Source: Propionibacteriaceae bacterium (lineage in GTDB: Bacteria; Actinomycetota; Actinomycetes; Propionibacteriales; Propionibacteriaceae). From it: a DNA stretch of 10,285 nt. A program made the translations under genes and the position numbers. The stretch covers positions 1 to 10,285 of the forward strand of contig JAUMYR010000100.1 of the NCBI GenBank assembly GCA_030528545.1, written 5' to 3'. Each line of letters begins with the position of its first letter. Position 1 is the first letter of the stretch. Of this stretch, positions 1 to 9,918 are shown in pieces. Below the pieces are notes generated by a model that was given only the letters and a program-made list of their open reading frames with translations, was not told the origin of the DNA and did not search any database.

Positions 1-363
1 GGGCTTTTCCTGGTGCTCTACTGGTTCGCCCCGGTGGGGACGCCTTACTGGCTGCTCATGGTCTATCTGTTCTTCATCGGAGCCTTCATCTATGGCCCGG
101 TCATGCTGATCGGACTCCAGGCCCTTGACATGTCGGCTCGCAACGTGGCTGGCACTTCGGCCGGTTTCACCGGCCTGTTCGGCTATGTGCTGGGCGCGAC
201 CATGGCCTCGACCGGTACCGGCTGGGTCATCCAGAACTACGGCTGGGACGTCACCTACGGCATGCTGAGCGTATTCGTGGTCGTGGCCATCGTGCTGCTG
301 GCTCTGGTGTGGCCCCACGAGAAGAGGTTGATGGATCACCACCGCTCGATCAGCGAGAGCTAA
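1..363 (+). CDS. OPA-family MFS transporter, GlpT-like, C-terminal part (5' end outside window)
   Basis: The frame is open from the first base and ends at TAA 361-363, giving the last 120 residues of a membrane protein. Visible are parts of the last four transmembrane helices (roughly residues 1-13, 15-37, 48-70 and 82-102), then a short charged cytoplasmic tail. The stretch YGPVMLIGLQALD followed by AGTSAGFTGLFGYVLG closely matches the end of glycerol-3-phosphate/organophosphate:phosphate antiporters (GlpT, UhpT and PgtP belong to this family). Such proteins exchange a sugar or glycerol phosphate for inorganic phosphate across the cytoplasmic membrane. GlpT is the closest match I recall, but the substrate-deciding residues in the N-terminal half are not here, so the substrate is unproven. 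A GTG at position 13 is not a real start because the reading frame continues upstream of it. The next gene, fhs, begins 74 bp downstream. Confidence 0.85.
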   Translation, partial: GLFLVLYWFAPVGTPYWLLMVYLFFIGAFIYGPVMLIGLQALDMSARNVAGTSAGFTGLFGYVLGATMASTGTGWVIQNYGWDVTYGMLSVFVVVAIVLLALVWPHEKRLMDHHRSISES

Positions 364-384
364 TTCGAGGCGGTCTCGCAGGTG

Positions 385-419
385 CTCAGCGTGGATGCCG
401 CTATGGCGGGTTCGCTGAG
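385..419 (+). other. Nested stem-loop between the transporter gene and fhs
   Basis: CTCAGCG (385-391) pairs perfectly with CGCTGAG (413-419). Inside, CCGC (398-401) pairs with GCGG (406-409) around a TATG loop, so an outer 7-bp and an inner 4-bp helix are separated by a small asymmetric internal loop. It starts 21 bp after the transporter stop codon and ends 18 bp before the fhs ATG. No run of T follows it. It could be an intrinsic terminator of the weak kind common in high-GC bacteria, an mRNA-stabilising hairpin, or a 5' leader element of fhs. The pairing is visible in the sequence; the function is inferred. Confidence 0.4.
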
Positions 420-437
420 TTATGGAATAGTTGGCGG

Positions 438-2147
438 ATGACCAGGGACTCAGGATTACCGAGTAATCTCGACATCGCGCGCGCGGCGCGGCTGAAACCA
501 CTGAGCGAAGTGGTGGCGCCATTCGGGATCGCCCCGGAGAGACTGATCCCCTATGGCCACAAACTGGCGAAGGTGGACCTGGGGGTGCTGGCAGAGCTCC
601 CGGAGCGTCCGCAGGGAAAATACGTCGTGGTCACCGCCACCACTCCGACGCCGTTGGGCGAGGGCAAGACCACGACGGCGGTCGGACTGGCCCAGGCGCT
701 GAAGCAGCTCGGGGCGCGCACCATGCTGACGCTGCGCCAGCCCTCCATGGGGCCCACCTTCGGGGTCAAGGGCGGGGCGGCCGGGGCGGGATACAGTCAG
801 GTGGTGCCGATGGAGGAACTCAACCTGCATCTCACCGGCGATGCCCACGCGGTCGCCGCCGCGCACAACCTGCTGGCCGCGGTGGTGGACAACCACCTGT
901 TTCAGGGCAACGAGCTGGGCATCGACGAGCGCACCATCACCTGGCGGCGGGTGCTCGACGTCAACGATCGGGCGCTGCGCAATATCGTCATCGGACTGGG
1001 CGGCCGGATGGACGGCATCACCCGTCAGGCGGGTTTCGATATCACCGCGGCCAGCGAGGTGGGCGTCATCCTGGCACTGGCGACCTCGCTGGCCGACCTG
1101 CGCAAGAGGCTGGGCCGCATCATCGTCGGCTACACCCGCGACGGGCGGGCCGTGACCGCGGAGGACCTGAAGGCGGCCGGGTCCATGGCCGTCATCTTGA
1201 AGGACGCGATCCATCCCAACCTCTTGCAGACCCTGGAACACACCCCGGTGCTGGTGCACGCCGGACCCTTCGGCAACATCGCCACCGGAAACAGCTCGAT
1301 AGTCGCTGACCAGATCGGGGTGCGCAGCGCCGACTATGTGCTCACCGAGGCCGGGTTCGGCTCAGACATGGGTGCCGAGAGGTTCTTCAACATCAAGTGC
1401 CGGGTCTCGGGGCTGCGTCCTTGTGGGGCAGTCATCGTGACCACGGTGCGTGCGCTGAAGGCTCATTCGGGCAGGTTCCGGATCGTCCCGGGAAAGCCTC
1501 TGCCGCCGGATCTGCTGGCCGAAAACCCAGAGGACGTGCGGGCGGGACTGGCGAATCTCGCTAAACACATCGACATCGTGCGTGGGTTCGGGGTGGTGCC
1601 AGTAGTCGCGATCAACGCTTTCCCCGACGACCACGACAGCGAACATCGAGAGATCGCGGCGCTGTGCGATCGTCTGGGTGTGCGCTGGGCCGTCAGCAGG
1701 CATGTGGCGGAGGGCGGAGCGGGGGCCCTGGATCTGGCTCGGGCAGTGATGGCTGCGTGCGAGCAACCATCCGAGCTTCGCTACACCTACAGCCTGGATG
1801 AGAAACTGCGAGCCAAGATCGTCGCGGTAGCCCGCGAGGTCTATGGCGCCCAGGACGTCTCATTCAACCCGGTGGCCTCCCGTGACCTCGACCGGATCGA
1901 ATCCCTCGGCTATGGGCACCTTCCGGTCGTGCTGGCCAAGACCCATCTGTCGATCTCGGCCGATAAGGCGCTGGTTGGCGCCCCAACGGGGTGGATTCTG
2001 CCGGTGCGGGAGGTGAGGCTGGCCGCGGGTGCCGGCTATGTCTACGCCATCTGTGGGGACATGTCCACGATGCCGGGCCTGGCCAAACACGCGGCGGTGG
2101 AACTCATCGACATCGACGAGAACGGCGAGATCGTCGGGCTGAGCTGA
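438..2147 (+). CDS. fhs: Formate-tetrahydrofolate ligase (10-formyl-THF synthetase)
   Basis: This cytoplasmic enzyme joins formate to tetrahydrofolate using ATP, giving 10-formyl-THF for purine and fMet-tRNA synthesis. The product is 569 aa, close to the usual 555-560. Visible motifs are the nucleotide-binding loop TPTPLGEGKTTT (69-80), LRQPSMGPTFGVKGGAAGAG (99-118), PMEELNLHLTGD (124-135), DITAASEV (201-208), EAGFGSDMGAERFFNIKCR (304-322) and the C-terminal GDMSTMPGL (540-548). I chose ATG 438 because the protein then begins MTRDSGLPSNLDIARAARLKPL, where the family normally begins. A longer open frame from GTG 309 runs back into the transporter gene and has no family similarity. The ribosome binding site is poor. 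Departures from the usual family sequence are GPFGNIATGNSS (276-287; normally GPFANIAHGNSS) and MPGLAKHAA (545-553; normally MPGLPK.PAA). Otherwise the gene looks intact and functional. Confidence 0.95.
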   Translation: MTRDSGLPSNLDIARAARLKPLSEVVAPFGIAPERLIPYGHKLAKVDLGVLAELPERPQGKYVVVTATTPTPLGEGKTTTAVGLAQALKQLGARTMLTLRQPSMGPTFGVKGGAAGAGYSQVVPMEELNLHLTGDAHAVAAAHNLLAAVVDNHLFQGNELGIDERTITWRRVLDVNDRALRNIVIGLGGRMDGITRQAGFDITAASEVGVILALATSLADLRKRLGRIIVGYTRDGRAVTAEDLKAAGSMAVILKDAIHPNLLQTLEHTPVLVHAGPFGNIATGNSSIVADQIGVRSADYVLTEAGFGSDMGAERFFNIKCRVSGLRPCGAVIVTTVRALKAHSGRFRIVPGKPLPPDLLAENPEDVRAGLANLAKHIDIVRGFGVVPVVAINAFPDDHDSEHREIAALCDRLGVRWAVSRHVAEGGAGALDLARAVMAACEQPSELRYTYSLDEKLRAKIVAVAREVYGAQDVSFNPVASRDLDRIESLGYGHLPVVLAKTHLSISADKALVGAPTGWILPVREVRLAAGAGYVYAICGDMSTMPGLAKHAAVELIDIDENGEIVGLS

Positions 2148-2276
2148 GCCCAATGCCCTAAAGCCAGGCCTCAACCGCCGGCCGATGGCCGCCGACCCCA
2201 TCTTGCGGGGAAAACCCCAAGAAGAGGACTCGTAGCGGGGCCGAAACTGCTGGGGTGCCGTCGGTACACTGAGGCT
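2148..2276. other. Intergenic region between fhs and the DUF1707 gene
   Basis: These 129 bp hold only small pairings: CGGCC (2179-2183) with GGCCG (2187-2191), and a GGGG block (2207-2210) that can pair either with CCCC upstream (2196-2199) or with CCCC downstream (2215-2218). None is long or followed by a T-run, so there is no clear terminator. The right end holds the -10-like element of the next gene. Confidence 0.4.
2265..2270 (+). promoter_or_regulatory. Candidate -10 element of a leaderless transcript (DUF1707 gene)
   Basis: TACACT matches the TAnnnT pattern of a sigma-A -10 box. It ends 6 bp before the GTG at 2277, so transcription would begin at or within a base of the start codon. 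No Shine-Dalgarno sequence lies upstream of that GTG, which agrees with leaderless translation, a common mode in actinobacteria. I see no good -35 hexamer at the proper distance. Confidence 0.5.
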
Positions 2277-2645
2277 GTGAACGAGTTGCCGTTGTCGTCG
2301 AAGTATCGCGTCCGCGCAGACGAGACAGTGGACGATGCAGAACGTGAGGAGCTGGCCGAGCGGCTAGCCCTGGAGTACACCGATGGCCGGATGACCCAGG
2401 AGGAGTACCTCAGCAAGCTGGATATCGTCTATCGGGCATCGACTCTCGGCGAACTCGTGCCGGTGGTCCAGTTTCTTCCGCCCAAGCAGACCCACCAGGT
2501 GCCAGCGATCGTGAGCCAGGGAAGCCGACCTCCAGGGGTCGTGGGCGAGGGTCGCAACGTGCTGTCTCACACGCTGCTCGCCGTCGCTGGTGTCGGGGTT
2601 CTAGGCATCGTCGCGATCGTGTTGCTGGTCCTGCTGTTGCTGTGA
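2277..2645 (+). CDS. DUF1707 domain protein with C-terminal membrane anchor
   Basis: This is a 122-aa protein. Residues about 11-68 form a DUF1707 domain, recognisable from YRVRADETVDDAEREELAERL, then DGRMTQEEYLSKLDIVYRA and TLGELVPVV. That domain is widespread in actinobacteria as a short N-terminal module of small, often membrane-attached proteins; its biochemical role is unknown. A variable linker (about 69-95) rich in P, Q and G follows, then one very hydrophobic helix (about 99-122) ending in VLLVLLLL at the C-terminus. The DUF1707 part is probably cytoplasmic and tail-anchored. The GTG start is preferred because the conserved domain begins soon after it and the -10-like TACACT sits where a leaderless start would place it. 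It stands alone, 129 bp after fhs and convergent with the sugar operon. Nothing nearby indicates a function. Confidence 0.85.
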   Translation: MNELPLSSKYRVRADETVDDAEREELAERLALEYTDGRMTQEEYLSKLDIVYRASTLGELVPVVQFLPPKQTHQVPAIVSQGSRPPGVVGEGRNVLSHTLLAVAGVGVLGIVAIVLLVLLLL

Positions 2646-2672
2646 GCAAAGGCTCCTACAGCGCGGAAGCGA

Positions 2673-2726
2673 CACCGGCGGGCCGGAGGCGAACGCCCTA
2701 GCGTGCTCGCACCCGACCCGCCGGTG
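2673..2726. terminator. Nested inverted repeat between convergent genes, candidate bidirectional terminator
   Basis: CACCGGCGGG (2673-2682) and CCCGCCGGTG (2717-2726) form a perfect 10-bp stem. The 34-nt interior holds two further self-complementary units, GGCGAACGCC (2688-2697) and GTGCTCGCAC (2703-2712). The RNA could therefore fold as a small branched structure, and in the same way on either strand. It lies between the end of the DUF1707 gene (2645) and the end of the last permease gene (2753), which face each other, as expected of a shared terminator. A smaller CCCC-AGA-GGGG hairpin (2737-2747) lies just beyond the permease stop. There is no T-tract, so termination would have to be of the U-less kind or depend on Rho. 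Confidence 0.5.
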
Positions 2727-2752
2727 GTCAGAATCGCCCCAGAGGGGAGGCC

Positions 2753-3637
2753 TCAGCCCTTTGTCGCGCCGAGGGTGAGACCGGCCACGAACTGCTTTTG
2801 CAACACGAAGAAGACGAACAGTACCGGCAGCGCGGCCAGGATCGAGCCGGCCGATACCAGGTTATAGTCGGTGAAGAACGGGCCCTTGAGGTTGTTGAGC
2901 GAGCTGGTCACCGGGAACTTATCGCCGGATTGCAGCAACACGGTCGCCCAGAAGAATTCGTTATAGATCCATGCGACTTGCAGCGTCGCCAGGGCGGCCA
3001 GCGGGGGACGGCACAGGGGCAGCGTGAGGCCCCAGAACTGCTGCCACACCGAGGCCCCATCCAGCATCGCCGACTCGTAGATCTCCTTTGGCAGGGTCTT
3101 CATGTAATTGCTGAGCACGAAGGTGCAAAACCCCGTCTGGAACGCGGTGTTGATGAGAATCACACCCAGGTGGGAGTTCAGCAGCGTCCCGGATTCAGAC
3201 AGCCAGGTCGGCAGTTCGGCGCTACGGAACAGCCGGTAGATCGGGATCAGCAAGGACTGGGGCGGCAGCAGGTTGGCCGACACGAAGATGGCCAGCATCG
3301 TGAAATTGAACCGGAAACTGAACCTGGCCAGCACGAAAGCCGCACACGAGGACAGCGCCAGCGTCGCGACGACCGCGCTGAAGGTGATGATCGCCGAGTT
3401 GAGGAAACTGGTCTCGAAACCGCCCTGGTTCCACGCCTTGATGTAATTGTCGAAGGTGAAACCACCGAATGACAGATAACCGTGCTGGGAGGTATAGGAG
3501 TAGTCCCGCAAGGAGTTCAGCGCGGCCCACAGCAGAGGGAACAGCCACAGCAGCGCGTTGCCGATAAGGAACACGTGCAGGACAATGCGGGCAGGCGTCA
3601 GCGGACGCTTGCGGATGGTCTCAGCCTGAGTGCTCAT
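2753..3637 (-). CDS. Carbohydrate ABC transporter permease, MalG type (CUT1 family)
   Basis: This 294-aa integral membrane subunit of a sugar importer has about six hydrophobic segments, starting near residue 19. The cytoplasmic EAA loop that docks to the ATPase is visible as ESAMLDGASVWQQFWGLTLP (188-207), with the conserved D193-G194-A195 and P207 and P211. The short N-terminus followed directly by helix 1 and a long first external loop (about 44-80) is typical of the MalG-like half of a CUT1 pair. It is the last gene of the operon. Its ATG (3637) overlaps the TGA of the preceding permease in an ATGA arrangement (3634-3637), so the two are probably translationally coupled. A GGGAG ribosome binding site lies within the end of the upstream gene. 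Its partners are the upstream permease and the lipoprotein binding protein; the substrate is inferred to be a beta-galactoside from the neighbouring lacZ. Confidence 0.93.
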   Translation of the reverse strand: MSTQAETIRKRPLTPARIVLHVFLIGNALLWLFPLLWAALNSLRDYSYTSQHGYLSFGGFTFDNYIKAWNQGGFETSFLNSAIITFSAVVATLALSSCAAFVLARFSFRFNFTMLAIFVSANLLPPQSLLIPIYRLFRSAELPTWLSESGTLLNSHLGVILINTAFQTGFCTFVLSNYMKTLPKEIYESAMLDGASVWQQFWGLTLPLCRPPLAALATLQVAWIYNEFFWATVLLQSGDKFPVTSSLNNLKGPFFTDYNLVSAGSILAALPVLFVFFVLQKQFVAGLTLGATKG

Positions 3638-4542
3638 GAGTTCTCTCCCTTCATGACGACGCGCAACTGAATCAGGATGAATACCGAACTCAGAATCAGC
3701 ATGATCGTGGCCAGGGCAGAACCGAAGCCGATCCTGCTGGCCTCGCCGACGACGTTCTGCGTCACCAGCGTCGAGATCAGCTCCAGGCCGTTGCGCCCAC
3801 GGTTGATGACCCAGGCCAAGTCGAAGGCTCGCAATCCTTCGATCACGGTGATGGTCAGCACGATGATGTTGATGGGACGCAGCACCGGGAACACGATCCG
3901 CAGGTAAGTCTGCACTTGGCCCGCGCCATCCAGCGCTGCTGCCTCACGCAACGCTGGGTCGATGCTCTTTAGCCCGGAAAGGTAGAGCAGCATGATATAT
4001 CCGGTGTGGCGCCACCCATTCGCCAGGATCGCTGCCCACAGGTTGATGCTGGAATCCCCATACCAGTCGATCTGGGTCCCGAATAGGGCGTTGAGTAGAC
4101 CCTGGTCTCGGCTGTACATGAGTTGCCAGATGAAACCGATGAGCGCGGCCGACAGCACCACAGGTAGGTAGAAGGATGTCTGGTAGAACCTGCTGCCCCG
4201 GATCTCTTTGTCCAGCAGCACCGCGAAGAACATGCCGAGTGGCGTGAACACCAGGAACAGCGCGCTCAGCCACAAGAGGTTGTGCCACAGTGCGGGCCAG
4301 AACGGAGGGTAGATCGTCGTCGCGTCGACATAGTTCTGGAAACCGACGAATCTGATATCGGCTAGCGTGCCGATGCCGTCCCACGAGGTGAAGGACAAGG
4401 CGACCGTGGCCAGGGCGGGCAGCCAGATCAGCCCGACCACCAGGGCAATCGGCACGAAAGCCATGAGGACCGGAACGGCTTTGTCCCGCGACGACAGCCG
4501 CGGCTGCTGCCGGGAGCGGCGGTGATCGGGTGATCTGTTCAT
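3634..4542 (-). CDS. Carbohydrate ABC transporter permease, MalF type (CUT1 family)
   Basis: This 302-aa permease has a basic cytoplasmic N-terminus (about 20 residues, rich in R), then about six transmembrane helices. The EAA loop is EAAALDGAGQVQTYLRIVFP (200-219), with E200, D205-G206-A207 and P219 and P223 in place. It pairs with the MalG-type permease encoded just downstream to form the channel for one sugar importer. The ATG at 4542 is preceded by GAGGAG at the right spacing (6 bp), and that ribosome binding site overlaps the stop codon of the binding-protein gene, which is only 10 bp away. No ATP-binding subunit is encoded between these genes or elsewhere in the window. In many actinobacteria one MsiK-like ATPase serves several CUT1 importers, which is the likely explanation here. 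MalF of E. coli is much longer, but a length near 300 is normal for Gram-positive relatives. Confidence 0.93.
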   Translation of the reverse strand: MNRSPDHRRSRQQPRLSSRDKAVPVLMAFVPIALVVGLIWLPALATVALSFTSWDGIGTLADIRFVGFQNYVDATTIYPPFWPALWHNLLWLSALFLVFTPLGMFFAVLLDKEIRGSRFYQTSFYLPVVLSAALIGFIWQLMYSRDQGLLNALFGTQIDWYGDSSINLWAAILANGWRHTGYIMLLYLSGLKSIDPALREAAALDGAGQVQTYLRIVFPVLRPINIIVLTITVIEGLRAFDLAWVINRGRNGLELISTLVTQNVVGEASRIGFGSALATIMLILSSVFILIQLRVVMKGENS

Positions 4543-4552
4543 CGGTCGCTCC

Positions 4553-5833
4553 TCAGCTCGCGAAGATGGACTTCTTCTGGTCTTCGACGTTCTTCAGCAC
4601 ACTGTCGATGGACGCGGGCTCCTTGATGAACTGCTGCAGCGCGGGGCCAACCACGGTCGAGGCGAAGTCTGGACGCGAATCCCGGTCGAGGAACTGCGAG
4701 ATGTGCTTGGCTTCCTCGACGACCTTGACCGCTTTCTTCTGCAGCGCGTTGTAGCCTGAGGAGTCGGCCTTCGAGTTTGCCGCGATGACCGATGGGTCCG
4801 CCTTGACAGTGATATTCACGGCGGCGGGGCTGCTCAGATAGAGCAGCAGTTCCTTCGCCACGGTGGGGTTCTTCGGCTTGGCAGCCATCATGAACCCGTC
4901 GACGGGTGCTTCGACCACATCCGCTCCGATCGCGGAATCGACCTCGGGGAAGACGAAGAAGTCGAGGTCATCCTTGGCATCGGTGTTGGCGAACTGCTGC
5001 TGCATGAACATGCCGATGAGATAGACGCCGGACTTCTTCTGCAGCAGGCCCTGGGCGGCTTCCTGCCAGGTGCGGCCGAGTGCAGCCTCCTCGTGGAAGG
5101 GCAGGAGTTCCTTCCAGGTGGAGAACACCTTCTTGACCTTCTCTCCGTCCCAGGCTTCCTGACCGGCCATGAGGGAGACGTGGAAGTCGTAGCCGTTGAC
5201 GCGCAAGTTGAGCATGTCGAAGGTGCCCATGGCCTCCCAGCCGTCCTTGTCGGCGAAAGCGATCGGGGTCAGGCCGTCGGCCTTCATCTTCTCGTTCAGG
5301 CTGATCCACTCGTTGAGGGTCTTGGGTGCCGTATAGCCCCGCTCAGCGAACACGCTCGGGCGGTAGAAGACGGCCCACGGGTAGTAGGTGGACGGCACGA
5401 AGATTTGTTTGCCATCGGTGGTGCTGGACGCCGATTTCATCGACTCGGGCATCCCGTCGATCTTCTGCCAGACGTCAGAGATGTCTCCTACCAGGCCCTT
5501 CTGGGCAAAGTAGCGTGCCCGGTAACCCGCGAACCAGGTGAAGACATCGTCGGGGCTGCCTTGAAGGTAGTTATTGATGCTTTCCTTGAACGCCTCGTGC
5601 TGGATGGTGTTGATCTTCACCTGCGCCCCGCTGAATCCAGCCATCATCTCGGCGAAGGCCTTCTTCGGAATCTCATCTGACTGATAGGAGCCGACCGTCA
5701 CGGTCGAGGTGTCGCCACCGGAGCTGGAGGTGCCGCCGCAGGCGCTGAGACCGGCGATGGCTCCGAGACCGAGTGCCCCGGCGAACAACCGGCGACGCCC
5801 GAAGTGGGGCATTGGAGTGGTGGGTGCTGGCAT
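4553..5833 (-). CDS. Extracellular sugar-binding lipoprotein (family 1 solute-binding protein)
   Basis: This 426-aa protein is the substrate receptor of the importer. The N-terminus has RRRLFAG (13-19), a hydrophobic stretch (about 18-29), and a lipobox LSAC with the lipidated cysteine at 32, followed by a G/S/T-rich linker. It is therefore exported and anchored to the outer face of the membrane. The RR-L-F pattern suggests export by the Tat route. The mature part looks like a COG1653/family 1 binding protein, with aromatic-rich stretches such as STYYPWAVFYRPSVF and, near the end, FLDRDSRPDFASTVVGPALQ. The start is ATG 5833, since AAAGGAG lies 5 bp upstream and the signal peptide begins there. 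A longer in-frame stretch reaching back into the lacI gene is not used. The ligand cannot be read directly; a beta-galactoside or galacto-oligosaccharide is inferred from the operon. Confidence 0.93.
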   Translation of the reverse strand: MPAPTTPMPHFGRRRLFAGALGLGAIAGLSACGGTSSSGGDTSTVTVGSYQSDEIPKKAFAEMMAGFSGAQVKINTIQHEAFKESINNYLQGSPDDVFTWFAGYRARYFAQKGLVGDISDVWQKIDGMPESMKSASSTTDGKQIFVPSTYYPWAVFYRPSVFAERGYTAPKTLNEWISLNEKMKADGLTPIAFADKDGWEAMGTFDMLNLRVNGYDFHVSLMAGQEAWDGEKVKKVFSTWKELLPFHEEAALGRTWQEAAQGLLQKKSGVYLIGMFMQQQFANTDAKDDLDFFVFPEVDSAIGADVVEAPVDGFMMAAKPKNPTVAKELLLYLSSPAAVNITVKADPSVIAANSKADSSGYNALQKKAVKVVEEAKHISQFLDRDSRPDFASTVVGPALQQFIKEPASIDSVLKNVEDQKKSIFAS

Positions 5834-5838
5834 GTCTT

Positions 5839-5845
5839 CTCCTTT
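5839..5845 (-). promoter_or_regulatory. Ribosome binding site deciding the binding-protein start
   Basis: On the minus strand AAAGGAG stands 5 bp before ATG 5833. This is the strongest Shine-Dalgarno match in the operon. It settles the start at the signal peptide rather than at upstream in-frame codons, and may give the binding protein higher expression than its neighbours, as importers usually need. Confidence 0.75.
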
Positions 5846-5855
5846 GAAACGGGGG

Positions 5856-6857
5856 TCAGGAACTCGCCCGGATGACGAGTTCGGTGGGAAAGACTCGATG
5901 CCCCGGCAGGCGGCCCTGTGTGGCATCAAGCAACATCTCGACAGCCGCCCGCCCGTATTCCTGGATGGGCTGAGCGATTGTGGTGAGGGCGGGACGCAAG
6001 CGCGTCCCCAATGCATGGCCGTCGAAACCGACGACCCGCAAGTCTTCCGGGATGCGAAGCCCGCGGCTGAGCGCGGTCTCATAGGCACCGGCAGCCATCC
6101 GGTCTGAGGCGCAGAACACCGCGTCGATGTCGGGCCAGGCATCCAGCAGGGCGGCGAGCCCGGTCCGTCCGGATTCGGCGGCGTAGTCGCCGTGCACCAC
6201 GAGGGAGGGGTCGTAACGCTCGCCCAGCGCCTCCTGGAACCCCGAGAGGCGCTCTATGCTGCCCGGGGCGTCGGCGGGCCCAGCGATCATCCCGATCCGG
6301 GTGGAGCCCCGTTCGAGGAGGTGATTGACCGCGTCGACGGCCCCTTGCCGGTCGGTGACCGTGATTGACCACAGCCGGGGATCGCTGACTCCCTCGGGGA
6401 GTTTCCCGCACAGCACGACCGGGATATCAGCCCCGATGAGGGCATCCATCATGGGGTCGGCGAGGTGCGGGCTGAGGTGGACGACGCCGTCGATGTGGCC
6501 GGAGTCCAGGAACCGCGAGGTGCGGCGCCGTTCCTCCTCGGTCCCTGCTAGCAGCAAGACCAGCGCGATATCCGTGCCGGACAGCCCGTTGGAAACCCCT
6601 TGCAACAGGCGGCTGAAGGTCGGATCGTCGAACAGTTCCTGCTGGGGTTGGGTGAGCAGGACCGCGATGGCGTTATTGCGCCCCGAAGCGAGCGAAGCGG
6701 CGTGCGGGTTGCGCCGGTAACCGGTCTGCTTGATCGCGGCCTCGACCGCCTGTTTCGCTCTGGGGCTGACCCGCGGGGAGTCGTTGAGGACCCGGCTCAC
6801 CGTCCCGCGGGAGACCCCGGCAGCGGCGGCCACGTCAAGGATCGTCGGTCTGGGCAT
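5856..6857 (-). CDS. LacI-family transcriptional repressor of the galactoside operon
   Basis: This is a 333-aa regulator with the standard LacI layout. The N-terminal helix-turn-helix (about 4-25) reads TILDVAAAAGVSRGTVSRVLN, split as TILDVAAAAG and VSRGTVSRVLN. A hinge helix near RNPHAASLASGR (49-60) has the minor-groove leucine at 56. A periplasmic-binding-like sugar sensor domain (about 63-333) contains VVGFDGHALGTRLRPALTTI, the usual signature near its end. Recognition-helix residues 17-18 are R-G, against Y-Q in E. coli LacI, so its DNA preference should differ from lacO. The gene lies inside the operon, 3 bp after lacZ and 22 bp before the binding-protein gene, so it is co-transcribed and would control its own level. 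The likely target is the palindrome upstream of lacZ. The inducer is unknown; a galactoside or galactose is the reasonable guess. The ATG 6857 start fits the HTH position exactly; its ribosome binding site is weak, which may keep repressor levels low. Confidence 0.94.
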   Translation of the reverse strand: MPRPTILDVAAAAGVSRGTVSRVLNDSPRVSPRAKQAVEAAIKQTGYRRNPHAASLASGRNNAIAVLLTQPQQELFDDPTFSRLLQGVSNGLSGTDIALVLLLAGTEEERRRTSRFLDSGHIDGVVHLSPHLADPMMDALIGADIPVVLCGKLPEGVSDPRLWSITVTDRQGAVDAVNHLLERGSTRIGMIAGPADAPGSIERLSGFQEALGERYDPSLVVHGDYAAESGRTGLAALLDAWPDIDAVFCASDRMAAGAYETALSRGLRIPEDLRVVGFDGHALGTRLRPALTTIAQPIQEYGRAAVEMLLDATQGRLPGHRVFPTELVIRASS

Positions 6858-6860
6858 CGC

Positions 6861-9887
<3,027 letters not shown>

Positions 9888-9904
9888 TTAGCGGCACTTC
9901 ATTG

Positions 9905-9918
9905 TGTGAACGCTCCCA
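9905..9918 (-). promoter_or_regulatory. Candidate LacI-family operator upstream of lacZ
   Basis: On the minus strand the site reads TGGGAGCGTTCACA, an imperfect palindrome with 5 of 7 symmetric pairs (TGnGAnCGnTCnCA) and the central CG typical of LacI-family sites. The left half, TGGGAGCG, equals the half-site of the known Streptomyces CebR-type box TGGGAGCGCTCCCA. It begins at the last base of the candidate -10 box and covers the expected transcription start, where a bound repressor would block RNA polymerase. The LacI-family protein encoded in the operon is the likely ligand. Confidence 0.65.

Noticed and set aside
309..437. Upstream extension of fhs to GTG 309
   Set aside because: It would overlap the end of the transporter gene and add 43 residues absent from the family; the ATG at 438 places the N-terminus correctly.
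385..437. Possible THF or other riboswitch upstream of fhs
   Set aside because: The gap is too short and lacks a recognisable conserved core; only a simple nested stem-loop is present.
456..1259. A 267-codon minus-strand frame opposite fhs
   Set aside because: The composition is typical of an antisense shadow (many Q, H, R and G), with no domain, while the plus strand carries unmistakable Fhs motifs.
2196..2218. Alternative CCCC/GGGG pairings between fhs and the DUF1707 gene, resembling an attenuator switch
   Set aside because: Each helix is only 4 bp, there is no T-run or leader peptide, and short G and C blocks are expected by chance here.
5834..6142. Extension of the binding-protein frame upstream into the lacI gene
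   Set aside because: The lipoprotein signal peptide and the strong ribosome binding site fix the start at 5833. The extension overlaps the conserved C-terminal part of the repressor gene and has no family similarity.
6321..6370. Repeated 10-mer GTGATTGACC within the repressor gene
   Set aside because: There are two copies only, inside coding sequence, encoding different frames or residues; this looks like coincidence.
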